Positions 34,596 through 44,402 of a DNA stretch of 64,000 nucleotides are shown one piece after another (within the stretch, counting starts at the first letter, position 1; every line of letters starts with the position of its first letter). The translations under genes and the position numbers were made by a program. Below the pieces are notes generated by a model. That model saw nothing but the letters and a program-made list of their open reading frames with translations. It ran no database searches and was not told where the DNA came from. Source of the DNA: Mameliella sp. CS4 (GTDB taxonomy: Bacteria; Pseudomonadota; Alphaproteobacteria; Rhodobacterales; Rhodobacteraceae); NCBI RefSeq assembly GCF_019392335.1, contig NZ_JAHXRQ010000018.1, positions 44,110-108,109 of the forward strand. Direction: 5' to 3'.

Positions 34596-34940
34596 ATGCG
34601 ACGCTTGTGGCGCGAGGCGCCCTTTCTGACGGCCGGGCTGGTCGTTGCGCTGCTGGTGGCGGCGTTCTTTGCCTTTCGACTGGTCTCTGGGATGATGTTC
34701 TGGGCCGATCCCCGGCACCAGGACATGACCATCGCGCCCTGGATGTCGCCACGGTTCGTCGCGATGAGCTGGGACGTCCCGCGCGAAGTGGTGATCGAGG
34801 CGCTTCAGATGACGCCGGACGGCCAGGGGCCGAGGCCGCTGGCGCGCATGGCAGAGGAGCGCGGCGTCCCGGTGCAGGCGCTGATCGACGACTTGGAAAC
34901 GGCGATAGCCGACTGGCGCAAGACGCATCCGAATGAGTGA
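34596..34940 (+). CDS. Small single-span membrane protein
   Basis: The product has 114 residues: MRRLWREAP then a hydrophobic helix (TAGLVVALLVAAFFAFRLV), and a soluble part ending ADWRKTHPNE. The region WMSPRFVAMSWDVPREVV is distinctive but I cannot name the family. The perfect AGGAGG upstream selects this ATG. Its end overlaps the DedA gene by 8 bases, so the two are a unit. Confidence 0.7.
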   Translation: MRRLWREAPFLTAGLVVALLVAAFFAFRLVSGMMFWADPRHQDMTIAPWMSPRFVAMSWDVPREVVIEALQMTPDGQGPRPLARMAEERGVPVQALIDDLETAIADWRKTHPNE

Positions 34941-35544
34941 CTGGGCCTTTGAACTCGTGTCCGCCTGGGGGCTTTGGGTGGTGGCGGGGTCTGCCTTTCT
35001 GTCCTGCCTGGCGGTGCCGGTGCCCACCTCTCTGGTGATGCTGGCGGCGGGGGCCTTTGCCGCGGCGGGTGACCTGGTGCTGTGGCAGGTTTGGCTGTCG
35101 GGCTGGCTGGCCGCCCTAGCCGGGGACAACACCGGGTTTCAGCTTGGGCGTTGGGGTGGGCGGCCTTTCCTGGGATGGGTGGCGGATCGCTCCGGGCGGC
35201 AACGGCTGATGGTGCGGGGCGAGGCGGTGGTCGAGGCGCGCGGCGGGGTCGGCGTTTTCCTGTCGACCTGGCTGCTGGCGCCTCTGGGACCCTGGGTGAA
35301 CGTGATCGCCGGGACGTTGGGCCTGTCCCGCTGGCGGTTCGCGGCCTGGGACACGGCGGGAGAGACGATCTGGGTGACAGCCTATGTCGGCCTCGGCTTT
35401 GCCTTCGGATCGCAGATCGACCGCGTGTCCGAAGCGGTCAGCGACTGGGGCGGGCTGGTTGCGGCCCTGGCTGTGGCGGTGGGCTTTGCCGTGGCGCTGG
35501 CCATCAAGCTGCGACGGCGCAAGAGGGCGCGCGCGCGGGGCTGA
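34933..35544 (+). CDS. DedA family membrane protein
   Basis: The product has 203 residues with five or so hydrophobic helices. The DedA/SNARE-associated motif is visible as PVPTSLVMLAAG, GDNTGFQLGRWGG and the Arg-containing reentrant-loop segment GPWVNVIAGTLGLSRWRF. DedA proteins support envelope integrity and lipid recycling. C-terminus is Arg/Lys-rich. Overlaps the upstream small membrane gene. Confidence 0.82.
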   Translation: MSDWAFELVSAWGLWVVAGSAFLSCLAVPVPTSLVMLAAGAFAAAGDLVLWQVWLSGWLAALAGDNTGFQLGRWGGRPFLGWVADRSGRQRLMVRGEAVVEARGGVGVFLSTWLLAPLGPWVNVIAGTLGLSRWRFAAWDTAGETIWVTAYVGLGFAFGSQIDRVSEAVSDWGGLVAALAVAVGFAVALAIKLRRRKRARARG

Positions 35545-35573
35545 GCCGGTTGCCGACAATTTTCTCACAGGCT

Positions 35574-35606
35574 CTTGTTGACTCGGGCCACGCCATTCCT
35601 TAACTC
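35574..35606 (+). promoter_or_regulatory. Candidate groESL promoter
   Basis: TTGACT (35578-35583) followed 17 bases later by TAACTC (35601-35606) is a possible housekeeping promoter. CTTG (35574) with CCATTC (35593) could equally be a heat-shock sigma site. Both lie just before the CIRCE element. Confidence 0.4.
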
Positions 35607-35613
35607 ACAGCCG

Positions 35614-35640
35614 TTAGCACTCGCCTGGTGTGAGTGATAA
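35614..35640. promoter_or_regulatory. CIRCE operator (HrcA-binding)
   Basis: TTAGCACTC - 9 bases - GAGTGATAA matches the CIRCE consensus in 17 of 18 arm positions (one A for C). It is 60 bp upstream of groES, implying HrcA repression of groESL. Confidence 0.95.
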
Positions 35641-35699
35641 CGGGGTCTGCCCATGCAGGGGGGCCTCACGGGAGTAACTTTGAGCTAGGAGACTCGAAG

Positions 35700-36011
35700 A
35701 TGGCATTCAAACCGCTTCATGACCGCGTGCTGGTCCGTCGCGTTGAGAGCGACGACAAGACTGCTGGTGGGCTGATCATTCCCGACAGCGCCAAGGAAAA
35801 GCCGGCGGAAGGCGTGGTTGTCGCGTGTGGCGAAGGTGCACGCAAGGACAGCGGCGAGCTGATCGAGATGGCCGTGAAAGAGGGCGACAAAGTCCTGTTC
35901 GGCAAATGGTCCGGCACCGAAGTCACCGTTGGTGGCGAAGAGCTGCTGATCATGAAAGAAAGCGACATTCTGGGCATCATCACTGACGACGCAGCCGCAG
36001 CCGCGGCCTGA
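35700..36011 (+). CDS. groES: Co-chaperonin GroES
   Basis: GroES is the heptameric lid of the GroEL folding chamber. The 103-residue protein has MAFKPLHDRVLVRR, the mobile loop SDDKTAGGLIIPD, and KEGDKVLFGKWSGTEV. The Ala-rich tail (DDAAAAAA) is a mild extension. AGGAGA before the ATG. Operator CIRCE upstream; groEL follows after 70 bases. Confidence 0.97.
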   Translation: MAFKPLHDRVLVRRVESDDKTAGGLIIPDSAKEKPAEGVVVACGEGARKDSGELIEMAVKEGDKVLFGKWSGTEVTVGGEELLIMKESDILGIITDDAAAAAA

Positions 36012-36081
36012 ACGCCTGTCGTGATCGAGGGCGGCCCCACGGCCCCCTGAAATGACCCTATCTGTCTACTGGAGAAGATAA

Positions 36082-37725
<1,644 letters not shown>

Positions 37726-37794
37726 TACGGCGGTTTTCCCTACGGGGAAGCCTGCCGGTGCGGCAGACGCCTGCCGCACCGCCATCAGATCACG

Positions 37795-37818
37795 CAGGGG
37801 CGCCTTCGGGCGCCCCTG
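37795..37818. terminator. groEL terminator
   Basis: CAGGGGCGCC and GGCGCCCCTG pair perfectly over a TTCG tetraloop, followed by TTCGTTTCC. Ends the groESL transcript. Confidence 0.85.
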
Positions 37819-37849
37819 TTCGTTTCCGGGGGTGGGGACTGGACCGGGA

Positions 37850-37890
37850 GACAGGGTGACCTGTCACTCTGGCCTGACAGCGAATGTCAG
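37850..37890. promoter_or_regulatory. Two small adjacent inverted repeats upstream of clpS-like gene
   Basis: GACAGG-gtga-CCTGTC (37850-37865) and CTGACA-gcgaa-TGTCAG (37874-37890) are both perfect 6-bp arms with related TGACA/TGTCA sequences. They lie 16-56 bases before the ATG at 37906. Confidence 0.35.
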
Positions 37891-37905
37891 CCAGGGAGAT
37901 GCGCC

Positions 37906-38351
37906 ATGAGCGGGATCGCAGCGCCGCCCAGGACCGAGAAGACCACCCGGGCCGAGCGCCCGAAGCTCTACAAGGTCATCCTGCTGAACGATGGTTTCAC
38001 CCCCCCCGCGATTTCGTGGTGGAGGTGCTGAAGGGCATCTTTCGCATGACGGAGTCCGAGGCGCCGGGCGTCATGCCGACCGCGCATCGGCGTGGCGCCA
38101 GCGTGGTGGCCGTCTTTACCCGCGAAGTCGCGGAAACCAAGGCGCGGCAGGGCAATGACGCGGGCCAGTCGACGGGCTATCCCCTGACCTTCACCACCGA
38201 GCGCGAAGACTGGGAGAGCCGGGAAAATGCGATTCCCGGCCGTTGGTTGGCCATATTCGGGCATGTTCCGCGCGTTCAGGCTTGCCGCTGCATGGCGCAC
38301 GCGTACAACTTTCAAGAGATCGGGGCTCGTCGCGAGCCTGCAATCTGTTAG
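37906..38351 (+). pseudogene. clpS: Frameshifted ClpS-like adaptor gene
   Basis: ClpS is the N-end-rule adaptor that delivers substrates to ClpA. The first frame reads RPKLYKVILLNDGFTP and then, at an 8-C run (about 38000-38007), goes out of phase and stops at 38031. The other frame continues RDFVVEVLKGIFRMTES and ends the domain with GYPLTFTTERED. Family spacing (TPxEFV) fits removal of two C or insertion of one. The second frame also misses the usual stop and runs ~46 extra residues to 38351, so two lesions are likely. A sequencing error in the C run cannot be ruled out. Confidence 0.75.
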
Positions 38352-38379
38352 ACTCTTTCAACACGATAACGAGGAAGCC

Positions 38380-38709
38380 ATGAGTCGGCGCGATGCGAGA
38401 AAGGCCCTTGTCCTGGGGCTGCCAGAGCCGCTGCGCAAGGCGCTTGTCCGCCAGTCCGGGGCGCATGTTCCTCTGGCCTATCTTGTGCGCCAGACATTGC
38501 GCCGGGCCCTGGATGCCGGGATCGGCTGGGACAAGACCGTCACTTCGAGCGACCGCCGTCCGTTTCTTGTCCAGCTCAGCTGCGAGGAGCGCGCGCGGCT
38601 GGAAATGTGGATCTCTTCGCGCAAGGTGACCGAGGAAGAGGCAGTGCTGTCCCTGATCTCGGCCCTGCTGGAAGAAGAAGCAGGCGCACCCGAAACCAAA
38701 AAGGGTTGA
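38380..38709 (+). CDS. Small protein resembling two ribbon-helix-helix units in one chain
   Basis: The product has 109 residues. Residues ~8-45 (KALVLGLPEPLRKALVRQ, then YLVRQTLRRALDAG) and ~61-99 (PFLVQLSCEERARLEMW, then VLSLISALLEEE) each read as short strand, helix, helix, like an RHH repressor half. If so, one chain would make a single DNA-binding dimer. No RHH family is recognised by name. GAGGAAG before the ATG. Lies immediately after the broken clpS. Confidence 0.55.
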   Translation: MSRRDARKALVLGLPEPLRKALVRQSGAHVPLAYLVRQTLRRALDAGIGWDKTVTSSDRRPFLVQLSCEERARLEMWISSRKVTEEEAVLSLISALLEEEAGAPETKKG

Positions 38710-38800
38710 GCCTACTCCCTGACCCGCGCTTTAAGGCAGCGCAGGGCGTCTGCGGTGATGCGTCGCCCGGAAGATGCCCGATGCGGCAGGGAGTTTGTGC

Positions 38801-39925
38801 ATGTTGAAAAATCTGCTGGTGATCCTGGGCCTGATGCTGGCCGTTCCGGCCCTGGCACAGGACGAAGAGGCCGTGCTGGGCAATGACGTCTACAAGGCGG
38901 GCCAATCCGTTCGCATGGACGAGGACGGCCGCGATGACGCCTTCCTGGCTGGCGAACGCGTGCGGCTGGCCGCGCCCGTCACGGGCAACGCGCATATGGC
39001 GGGCCGTTGGGTCGATATCGGCGCCGATCTGGGCGGCAGCCTGTATGCGGCGGGTCAGCGCGTCCGGATCGAGGGCGCGGTGGCCGGGGATGCCGCCGTG
39101 GCGGGCTACACGGTCGCGGTCGATGCTCCGGTTGGGGGCGACCTGCGCGCCTTTGGCTCTGAGGTCTCTGTGACGGCAGCGATCGGCGAAAGCCTGATCC
39201 TGAACGGCGAAATCGTGGAACTGGACGCCCCGGTGACGGGTGACGCCGTGATTTCGGCGCGCGAGCTGACCTTTGGGCCTGGCGCCCGGATCGACGGCAC
39301 GCTGACCCTGTACGAGGAAGAGGTGGGCACGCTGGTGGTGCCAGAGGCGGTGGTTCCGGAGGAACGGGTCACGCGCGTAAAGCTGCGGTTCAAGCGCGTC
39401 AGTGGCGCGTTCCAGCATCCCGGCAGGGGCGACAAGCGCAGCTTTGGCGAAACCGTCGGCGACTACCTGGCCTGGGGTGTGATCATCGGCCTGATCGGCG
39501 CGGTTGCGGCCCTGATCGCGCCCAAGGCGATGGGCAGCTTGGCCGATGACCTGTTGGAGCGTCCCTTCCGCAGTGTCCTGTCGGGCTTCCTTGGGCTTTC
39601 GGTCTTGCTGGGTGGGGGCGTGCTGGTGGCGCTGACCATGATCGGCATGCTGCTGACGCCGTTCTTTTGGTTGGCGGCCGTGGCGCTGGGCCTCGCCGGA
39701 CTCGTTGTCGGGGCCTACGGTCTGGGGGCCAAGGTCATGAGCTTGGCCCCCGCCTTTTCCAAGCCGTGGATCGGACGTGTCCTGGCGGCGTTCGTCGGCG
39801 CCCTGCTGACGGCCGTGATCGGGCTGGTGCCCTTCCTGGGCTGGATCGCCATGATGGCCATTCTGACGGCTGGGGCCGGGGCGCTGTCGAAACGCCTGCC
39901 GATCCTGTCGCGGCTGGCGGACTGA
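38801..39925 (+). CDS. Exported bactofilin-like beta-helix protein with C-terminal membrane domain
   Basis: The product has 374 residues. A signal peptide (MLKNLLVILGLMLAVPALAQ) is followed by ~180 residues of short repeats with a V-x-G-x-(A/V) periodicity (APVTGNAHMAGRWVDIGADL, GGSLYAAGQRV) as in polymer-forming cytoskeletal/bactofilin beta-helices. At least four membrane helices end the chain (GVIIGLIGAVAALIAP; GFLGLSVLLGGGVLVAL). The repeat part should face the periplasm. Role unknown. Confidence 0.75.
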   Translation: MLKNLLVILGLMLAVPALAQDEEAVLGNDVYKAGQSVRMDEDGRDDAFLAGERVRLAAPVTGNAHMAGRWVDIGADLGGSLYAAGQRVRIEGAVAGDAAVAGYTVAVDAPVGGDLRAFGSEVSVTAAIGESLILNGEIVELDAPVTGDAVISARELTFGPGARIDGTLTLYEEEVGTLVVPEAVVPEERVTRVKLRFKRVSGAFQHPGRGDKRSFGETVGDYLAWGVIIGLIGAVAALIAPKAMGSLADDLLERPFRSVLSGFLGLSVLLGGGVLVALTMIGMLLTPFFWLAAVALGLAGLVVGAYGLGAKVMSLAPAFSKPWIGRVLAAFVGALLTAVIGLVPFLGWIAMMAILTAGAGALSKRLPILSRLAD

Positions 39926-39926
39926 T

Positions 39927-39944
39927 CCCGGGCTTGCCTCGGGG
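39927..39944. repeat. GC-rich palindromic element (copy 2)
   Basis: CCCGGGCTTGCCTCGGGG, just after the stop at 39925, resembles the CCGGGGCAGGC-type elements at 22587 and 63514. Confidence 0.3.
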
Positions 39945-39968
39945 CGGACCTTCGGGTTCAACCGGGAC

Positions 39969-40598
39969 ATGGCATTGACGATGGAACTGGAAGAGTCGCT
40001 CTGGGCGCGCGGATGTACCTGCGTGGCCGGGGTAGACGAAGTGGGACGCGGGCCGCTGGCAGGGCCGGTGGTGGCTGCCGCGGTCGTGTTGAACCGCGCC
40101 TCGATCCCCGAGGGGCTGAACGACTCCAAGAAACTGTCGGCAAAGCGGCGCGCCTTTCTGACCCCTCTGCTGCGTCAGAGCGCGCAGGTGGGGCTGGGCG
40201 TGGCCAGCGTCGAGGAAATCGACGCGCTCAACATCCTCCAGGCCAGCCTGCTGGCGATGCGGCGCGCGGTGGCGGCTCTGCCGGTCGTGCCCGACCATCT
40301 GTTGATCGACGGCAATCGCCTTCCGGTGGATCTGCCCTGCCCGGCGATCCCGGTCGTGGGTGGGGACGGGCGTTCTCCATCCATCGCGGCGGCCTCAATT
40401 GTGGCAAAAACCTGGCGCGATGATGTCATGAAAGAGGCCGCGACCCAGTTTCCCGGATACGGTTGGGAAACAAACGCCGGTTACCCGACAAAGTGTCACA
40501 AATCTGCACTCCGAGATTTGGGGGTTACCCCATTTCATAGACGTTCCTTCGCTCCCGTGCGCGATATCTTGTGGCAAGCGAAAAACACAAGTGACTGA
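39969..40598 (+). CDS. rnhB: Ribonuclease HII
   Basis: RNase HII nicks RNA in RNA-DNA hybrids, including single ribonucleotides in DNA. The 209-residue protein has GVDEVGRGPLAGPV (catalytic DE), LNDSKKLS, HLLIDGN and the family ending GYPTKCHKSAL. The last catalytic acid lies in ALRDLGV. The stop TGA overlaps the first of three GANTC sites leading to ccrM. Confidence 0.95.
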   Translation: MALTMELEESLWARGCTCVAGVDEVGRGPLAGPVVAAAVVLNRASIPEGLNDSKKLSAKRRAFLTPLLRQSAQVGLGVASVEEIDALNILQASLLAMRRAVAALPVVPDHLLIDGNRLPVDLPCPAIPVVGGDGRSPSIAAASIVAKTWRDDVMKEAATQFPGYGWETNAGYPTKCHKSALRDLGVTPFHRRSFAPVRDILWQAKNTSD

Positions 40599-40635
40599 TT
40601 CAAAAATAGAATTGACCACGAATCACCTTTGACTC
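40597..40635. promoter_or_regulatory. Cluster of three GANTC methylation sites upstream of ccrM
   Basis: GATTC (40597), GAATC (40620) and GACTC (40631) lie within 39 bp directly before the ccrM start at 40687. CcrM methylates GANTC, so methylation-dependent autoregulation is plausible, as described for the Caulobacter ccrM promoter. Confidence 0.6.
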
Positions 40636-40686
40636 ATCTTTTGCCCAACCAATGAGCGCACAAGCGCCGCGGGACAGAGGCAGAGA

Positions 40687-41802
40687 ATGACAACGATGAC
40701 CAAGGTAACGGGCGCAAATGCGCTCCCTATCAACACGATCCTGTCCGGGGACTGCATCGAGGTGATGCAGAGCCTGCCGGAGTCCTCGGTGGACCTGATC
40801 TTTGCCGATCCACCCTACAACCTGCAGTTGAAGGGCGCGCTGCATCGCCCCGACAATTCCCAGGTGGACGCGGTCGATGACCACTGGGATCAGTTTTCGA
40901 GCTTTGCCGCCTACGACAGGTTTACCCAAGACTGGCTCGCAGCGGCGCGCCGATTGCTCAAGCCCGACGGGGCGATCTGGGTGATCGGCTCTTATCACAA
41001 CATCTTCCGGGTGGGCGCCGCGCTGCAGGACGCCGGTTTCTGGATCCTCAACGATGTTGTCTGGCGCAAGTCCAACCCGATGCCGAACTTTCGTGGCAAG
41101 CGCTTCACCAACGCGCACGAGACGATGATCTGGGCGTCCAAGGGCGAAGGTGCGAAATATACCTTCAACTACGAGGCGCTGAAGGCGCTCAACGAAGGCA
41201 TCCAGATGCGCAGCGACTGGGTCCTGCCGATCTGCAACGGCGGCGAACGGATCAAGGACGCCAACGGCGACAAGGCGCATCCGACGCAAAAGCCGACGTC
41301 TCTGTTGCACCGTGTGCTGGTCGGCTCGACCAAGCCGGGTGACGTGGTGCTGGATCCGTTCTTTGGCACCGGCACGACCGGCGCGGTGGCCAAGATGCTG
41401 GGCCGCGACTGGATCGGGATCGAACGCGAGGCCGCCTATCGCGAAGTCGCGGAAAAGCGCATCGCCAGCGTGCGGGCCTTTGACAAGGTCGCGCTGGAGG
41501 TCAGCGCTTCGAAACGCGCCGAGCCGCGCGTGCCCTTTGGCCAGGTTGTCGAACGCGGCATGCTGCGCCCGGGCGAGGAACTGTGGAGCATGAACGGCCG
41601 TCACAAGGCCAAGGTCCGCGCCGATGGCACATTGATCGGCGATGACGTCAAAGGCTCGATCCACCAGGTCGGCGCTGCGCTCGAAGGCGCGCCTTCGTGC
41701 AACGGCTGGACCTACTGGTGCTTCAAGCGCGACGGCAAGACCGTGCCGATCGACGTCCTGCGGCAGCAGATCCGGTCCGAGATGGCCGAACGGTCCGACT
41801 GA
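40687..41802 (+). CDS. ccrM: CcrM-type GANTC adenine-N6 DNA methyltransferase
   Basis: The 371-residue beta-class methyltransferase has the catalytic motif DPPYN at 41-45, preceding the SAM motif DPFFGTGTTG near residue 223. The C-terminal ~90 residues (HKAKVRADGTL; CNGWTYWCFKRDGK) form the extra domain characteristic of CcrM. It methylates A in GANTC and is cell-cycle-regulated in Caulobacter. Start AGAATG with weak RBS; another ATG lies four codons downstream. Terminator follows. Confidence 0.95.
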   Translation: MTTMTKVTGANALPINTILSGDCIEVMQSLPESSVDLIFADPPYNLQLKGALHRPDNSQVDAVDDHWDQFSSFAAYDRFTQDWLAAARRLLKPDGAIWVIGSYHNIFRVGAALQDAGFWILNDVVWRKSNPMPNFRGKRFTNAHETMIWASKGEGAKYTFNYEALKALNEGIQMRSDWVLPICNGGERIKDANGDKAHPTQKPTSLLHRVLVGSTKPGDVVLDPFFGTGTTGAVAKMLGRDWIGIEREAAYREVAEKRIASVRAFDKVALEVSASKRAEPRVPFGQVVERGMLRPGEELWSMNGRHKAKVRADGTLIGDDVKGSIHQVGAALEGAPSCNGWTYWCFKRDGKTVPIDVLRQQIRSEMAERSD

Positions 41803-41862
41803 CCGTTTCCCGAAATCAAGACGAACACCGCCGATGCCGCGCATAGCCCGCGGCACGAACTG

Positions 41863-41898
41863 GCCCCGCTTGCCCTATGGCAGGCGGGGCATTTTTTT
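41863..41898. terminator. Terminator between ccrM and exonuclease gene
   Basis: GCCCCGCTTGCC pairs with GGCAGGCGGGGC (one mismatch) over CTAT, followed by a run of seven T. Positioned to end ccrM, and the minus-strand gene ends at 41908. Confidence 0.9.
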
Positions 41899-41907
41899 GC
41901 GCCGGAC

Positions 41908-42516
41908 TCAGGCGAAATCCCGTGCGCTCAGCCGGTTTGCCCGAAGGTGGTGTTGCAGGACGTAGGTCACCGACAGGGCGTCATCCAGCGCATCGTGGCC
42001 GCGCAGCGGCGGGTGATCCAGTTTGTAGTAATCCGCCAGCCGGTCGCTGCGGGTCTGGCGCAGGTCCTCGTAGGGCATCCCGGCCTTCAAGAGCAGGTCG
42101 CAGGCATTGCCGAATCGGGAGGCGGGCAGGGGGGCGGGGATGCCTTCAACGTAGCAGCTGATGGCGACCATGTTGAATTCGTCCTTGCCCCAGGACCACA
42201 GCCGCTTGCCCTCGGCGAAGTCCCGCGTGCGGGCCAGGGCTTCGGCCAAAGGCAGCCCCTCGGTGTCGACCTGCTCTTGGGTGATCCCGGTCAGGCGGCT
42301 AAAGAACGGGTCCAGCTGCCAGGGCGCCCCGTGCCGGTCGCGCGGGGTCACGTACAGCCGCAGCGTATCCAGCAAAGGGAAATCCTCGCTCAGCCCCAGC
42401 TTGGCCACACCGATCTGGGCAACGACAGGATCGGGATCGTAGGGTCCGCACCAGAACCGCGACGGGGACCCCTCTGCCGTCAGGAACTCGCAGTCGAAAA
42501 TTAGGGCGAAACTCAT
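41908..42516 (-). CDS. DEDD-type 3'-5' exonuclease
   Basis: The product has 202 residues. FDCEFL supplies the first acid pair (D-x-E), and RGHDALDDALSV the C-terminal H-x-(4)-D of the DEDDh group, as in DnaQ/RNase T-like exonucleases. It lacks additional domains, so a free-standing proofreading or RNA-trimming exonuclease is likely. The start MSFALIFDCEF puts the first motif near the N-terminus as usual. Confidence 0.8.
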   Translation of the reverse strand: MSFALIFDCEFLTAEGSPSRFWCGPYDPDPVVAQIGVAKLGLSEDFPLLDTLRLYVTPRDRHGAPWQLDPFFSRLTGITQEQVDTEGLPLAEALARTRDFAEGKRLWSWGKDEFNMVAISCYVEGIPAPLPASRFGNACDLLLKAGMPYEDLRQTRSDRLADYYKLDHPPLRGHDALDDALSVTYVLQHHLRANRLSARDFA

Positions 42517-42669
42517 CCGATCCACTCCACTAAAACGGGACTGGCGCCACGCTAGTCGCGGTCGGCACAGGCCACAACGGGATTTGCGCGCCAAAGCTGG
42601 TCAGCGGCGGTGGACAGGCTAGACTGCGGTACGCAAAGGGTGCACGAGATCAGCCGCAGGAGGCGTGAG

Positions 42670-43353
42670 ATGGAACTGAATGCCGATTTCTCGAAACGGG
42701 TGGTGATCCGGCCCGAGGAGTATCAGTGGCGCCCCTCGCCGGCCAATGGCGTCGAACGGATGATGCTGGACCGGATCGGCGATGAGGTGGCGCGCGCCAC
42801 GACCATCGTCCGGTTCGCGCCGAACAGCCAGTTCGACGCGCATACGCACGGCGGTGGAGAGGAATTCCTTGTGCTGCAGGGTGTGTTCTCGGACGAGCAC
42901 GCGGATTACCCGGTTGGCAGCTATGTGCGCAATCCGATCGGCACCTCGCACAGGCCCCATATCGGTCCCGAAGGCGCGACGATCCTGGTCAAGCTGTGCC
43001 AGTTCGACGCCACCGATACCGAGCAGAAAGCGATCCCCACGCGGGATGCGGAATTTGAGGAAGTGGCGCCGGGTCTGAGCCAGTTGCTGGTCCACGACGT
43101 TCCCGGAGAGACCGTGCGGATCGTGCGCTTTGCGCCGGGCACGCGGCTGGACCCGCATCGGCACCGCCGGGGCGAAGAGGTCTACGTGATCGAGGGGCGC
43201 CTGCAGGACGAACACGGCAGCTATCCGGCGGGCAGTTGGATCCGCAGTCCCGACGGATCCGGCCACGCGCCGTTTTCAGAGGACGGCTGTCTGCTCTACA
43301 TAAAGACCGGCCATCTGCCGGCCCTTTCCGACGGGAGCAAGGCCGCAGAGTAA
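42670..43353 (+). CDS. Double-cupin ChrR-like protein
   Basis: The product has 227 residues with two cupin halves. The first has FDAHTHGGGEEFLVL, the second LDPHRHRRGEEVYVI; both carry the H-x-H...E metal pattern. This looks like two copies of the C-terminal cupin of ChrR, the anti-sigma factor for the singlet-oxygen response, without the N-terminal sigma-binding zinc domain. Perfect AGGAGG before the ATG. Cytosolic; probably a metal-binding sensor or dioxygenase-like enzyme. Confidence 0.8.
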   Translation: MELNADFSKRVVIRPEEYQWRPSPANGVERMMLDRIGDEVARATTIVRFAPNSQFDAHTHGGGEEFLVLQGVFSDEHADYPVGSYVRNPIGTSHRPHIGPEGATILVKLCQFDATDTEQKAIPTRDAEFEEVAPGLSQLLVHDVPGETVRIVRFAPGTRLDPHRHRRGEEVYVIEGRLQDEHGSYPAGSWIRSPDGSGHAPFSEDGCLLYIKTGHLPALSDGSKAAE

Positions 43354-43408
43354 CGGGCGCGCGCAAACCGGCCTTTCGGTCGCTTGCGAAAGCGCCTAAT
43401 GCTTTGGC

Positions 43409-44299
43409 ATGGATATTCGCGCGATCTTGATGGGCCTCGCCTTCGCGGTGATGTGGTCCTCGGCTTTCACCTCTGCCCGCATCATCGTTGCGGCGGCGCC
43501 GCCGCTGTCGGCGCTGGCGCTGCGCTTTCTGATCTCGGGCCTGCTGGCGGTGGTGATCGCCAAGGCGATGGGCCAGAGCTGGCGGCTGACCCGGGGCCAG
43601 TGGCGCGCGACAATCGTCTTTGGCATCTGCCAGAACGCGCTTTACCTGGGGCTGAACTTTGTTGCCATGCAGACGGTCGAGGCGTCGCTGGCAGCCATCA
43701 TCGCCTCGACCATGCCGCTGCTGGTGGCGCTGACCGGATGGCTGTTCCTGGGAGAGAAGCTGCGACCGCAGGCGCTGTTCGGGCTGGTTGCGGGCATGGC
43801 GGGGGTGGCAATCATCATGGGAGCGCGGTTTGGCGGTGGGCTGGACATGATGGGCGTGCTGCTCTGTGTTCTGGGTGTCATCGCGCTGACCGTCGCCACG
43901 CTGTCGCTGCGCGGGGCGACCTCGGGCGGGAACTTCATGATGGTGGTGGGGCTGCAGATGCTGATCGGCAGCGCCGTGCTCTGGGTGCCTGCCCTGACAC
44001 TGGAGACGGTGCAGGTCGACTGGTCGGTCTCGCTGATCGCGGCCTTTGTCTATACCACACTGGTGCCTGGCCTGGCGGCGACCTTTGTCTGGGTCCTCCT
44101 GGTCAACCGGATCGGCGCGGTGCGCTCCGCGACCTTCCATTTTCTCAACCCGTTTCTGGGCGTGGCCATCGCAGCGGTCTTGCTGGGAGAGGCGTTGCGG
44201 CCGCTCGACCTGCTGGGTGTGGCGGTAATCGCGGCCGGCATCCTGGCGGTGCAACTGGCCAAGATCCCGGCCTCCGAGCGCGAAACTGTCAAGAATTGA
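43409..44299 (+). CDS. DMT (EamA) family transporter
   Basis: The product has 296 residues with ten hydrophobic helices. MGLAFAVMWSSAFTSARI is the typical first helix; ALRFLISGLLAV and FLGEKLRPQALFG follow the EamA repeat pattern, repeated in the second half (LLGEALRPLDLLG). Substrate unknown. A second unrelated DMT gene is at 32507. Confidence 0.88.
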   Translation: MDIRAILMGLAFAVMWSSAFTSARIIVAAAPPLSALALRFLISGLLAVVIAKAMGQSWRLTRGQWRATIVFGICQNALYLGLNFVAMQTVEASLAAIIASTMPLLVALTGWLFLGEKLRPQALFGLVAGMAGVAIIMGARFGGGLDMMGVLLCVLGVIALTVATLSLRGATSGGNFMMVVGLQMLIGSAVLWVPALTLETVQVDWSVSLIAAFVYTTLVPGLAATFVWVLLVNRIGAVRSATFHFLNPFLGVAIAAVLLGEALRPLDLLGVAVIAAGILAVQLAKIPASERETVKN

Positions 44300-44402
44300 A
44301 CGAGAAAATCCGCCGGTGAGGAAAGTTTTGTTTACCTGCTCCCCGTTAAACCCGCTCTGACGCGTGGGCAAATTGCCCGTGGAACAGATGTAAGGGCGAT
44401 TC

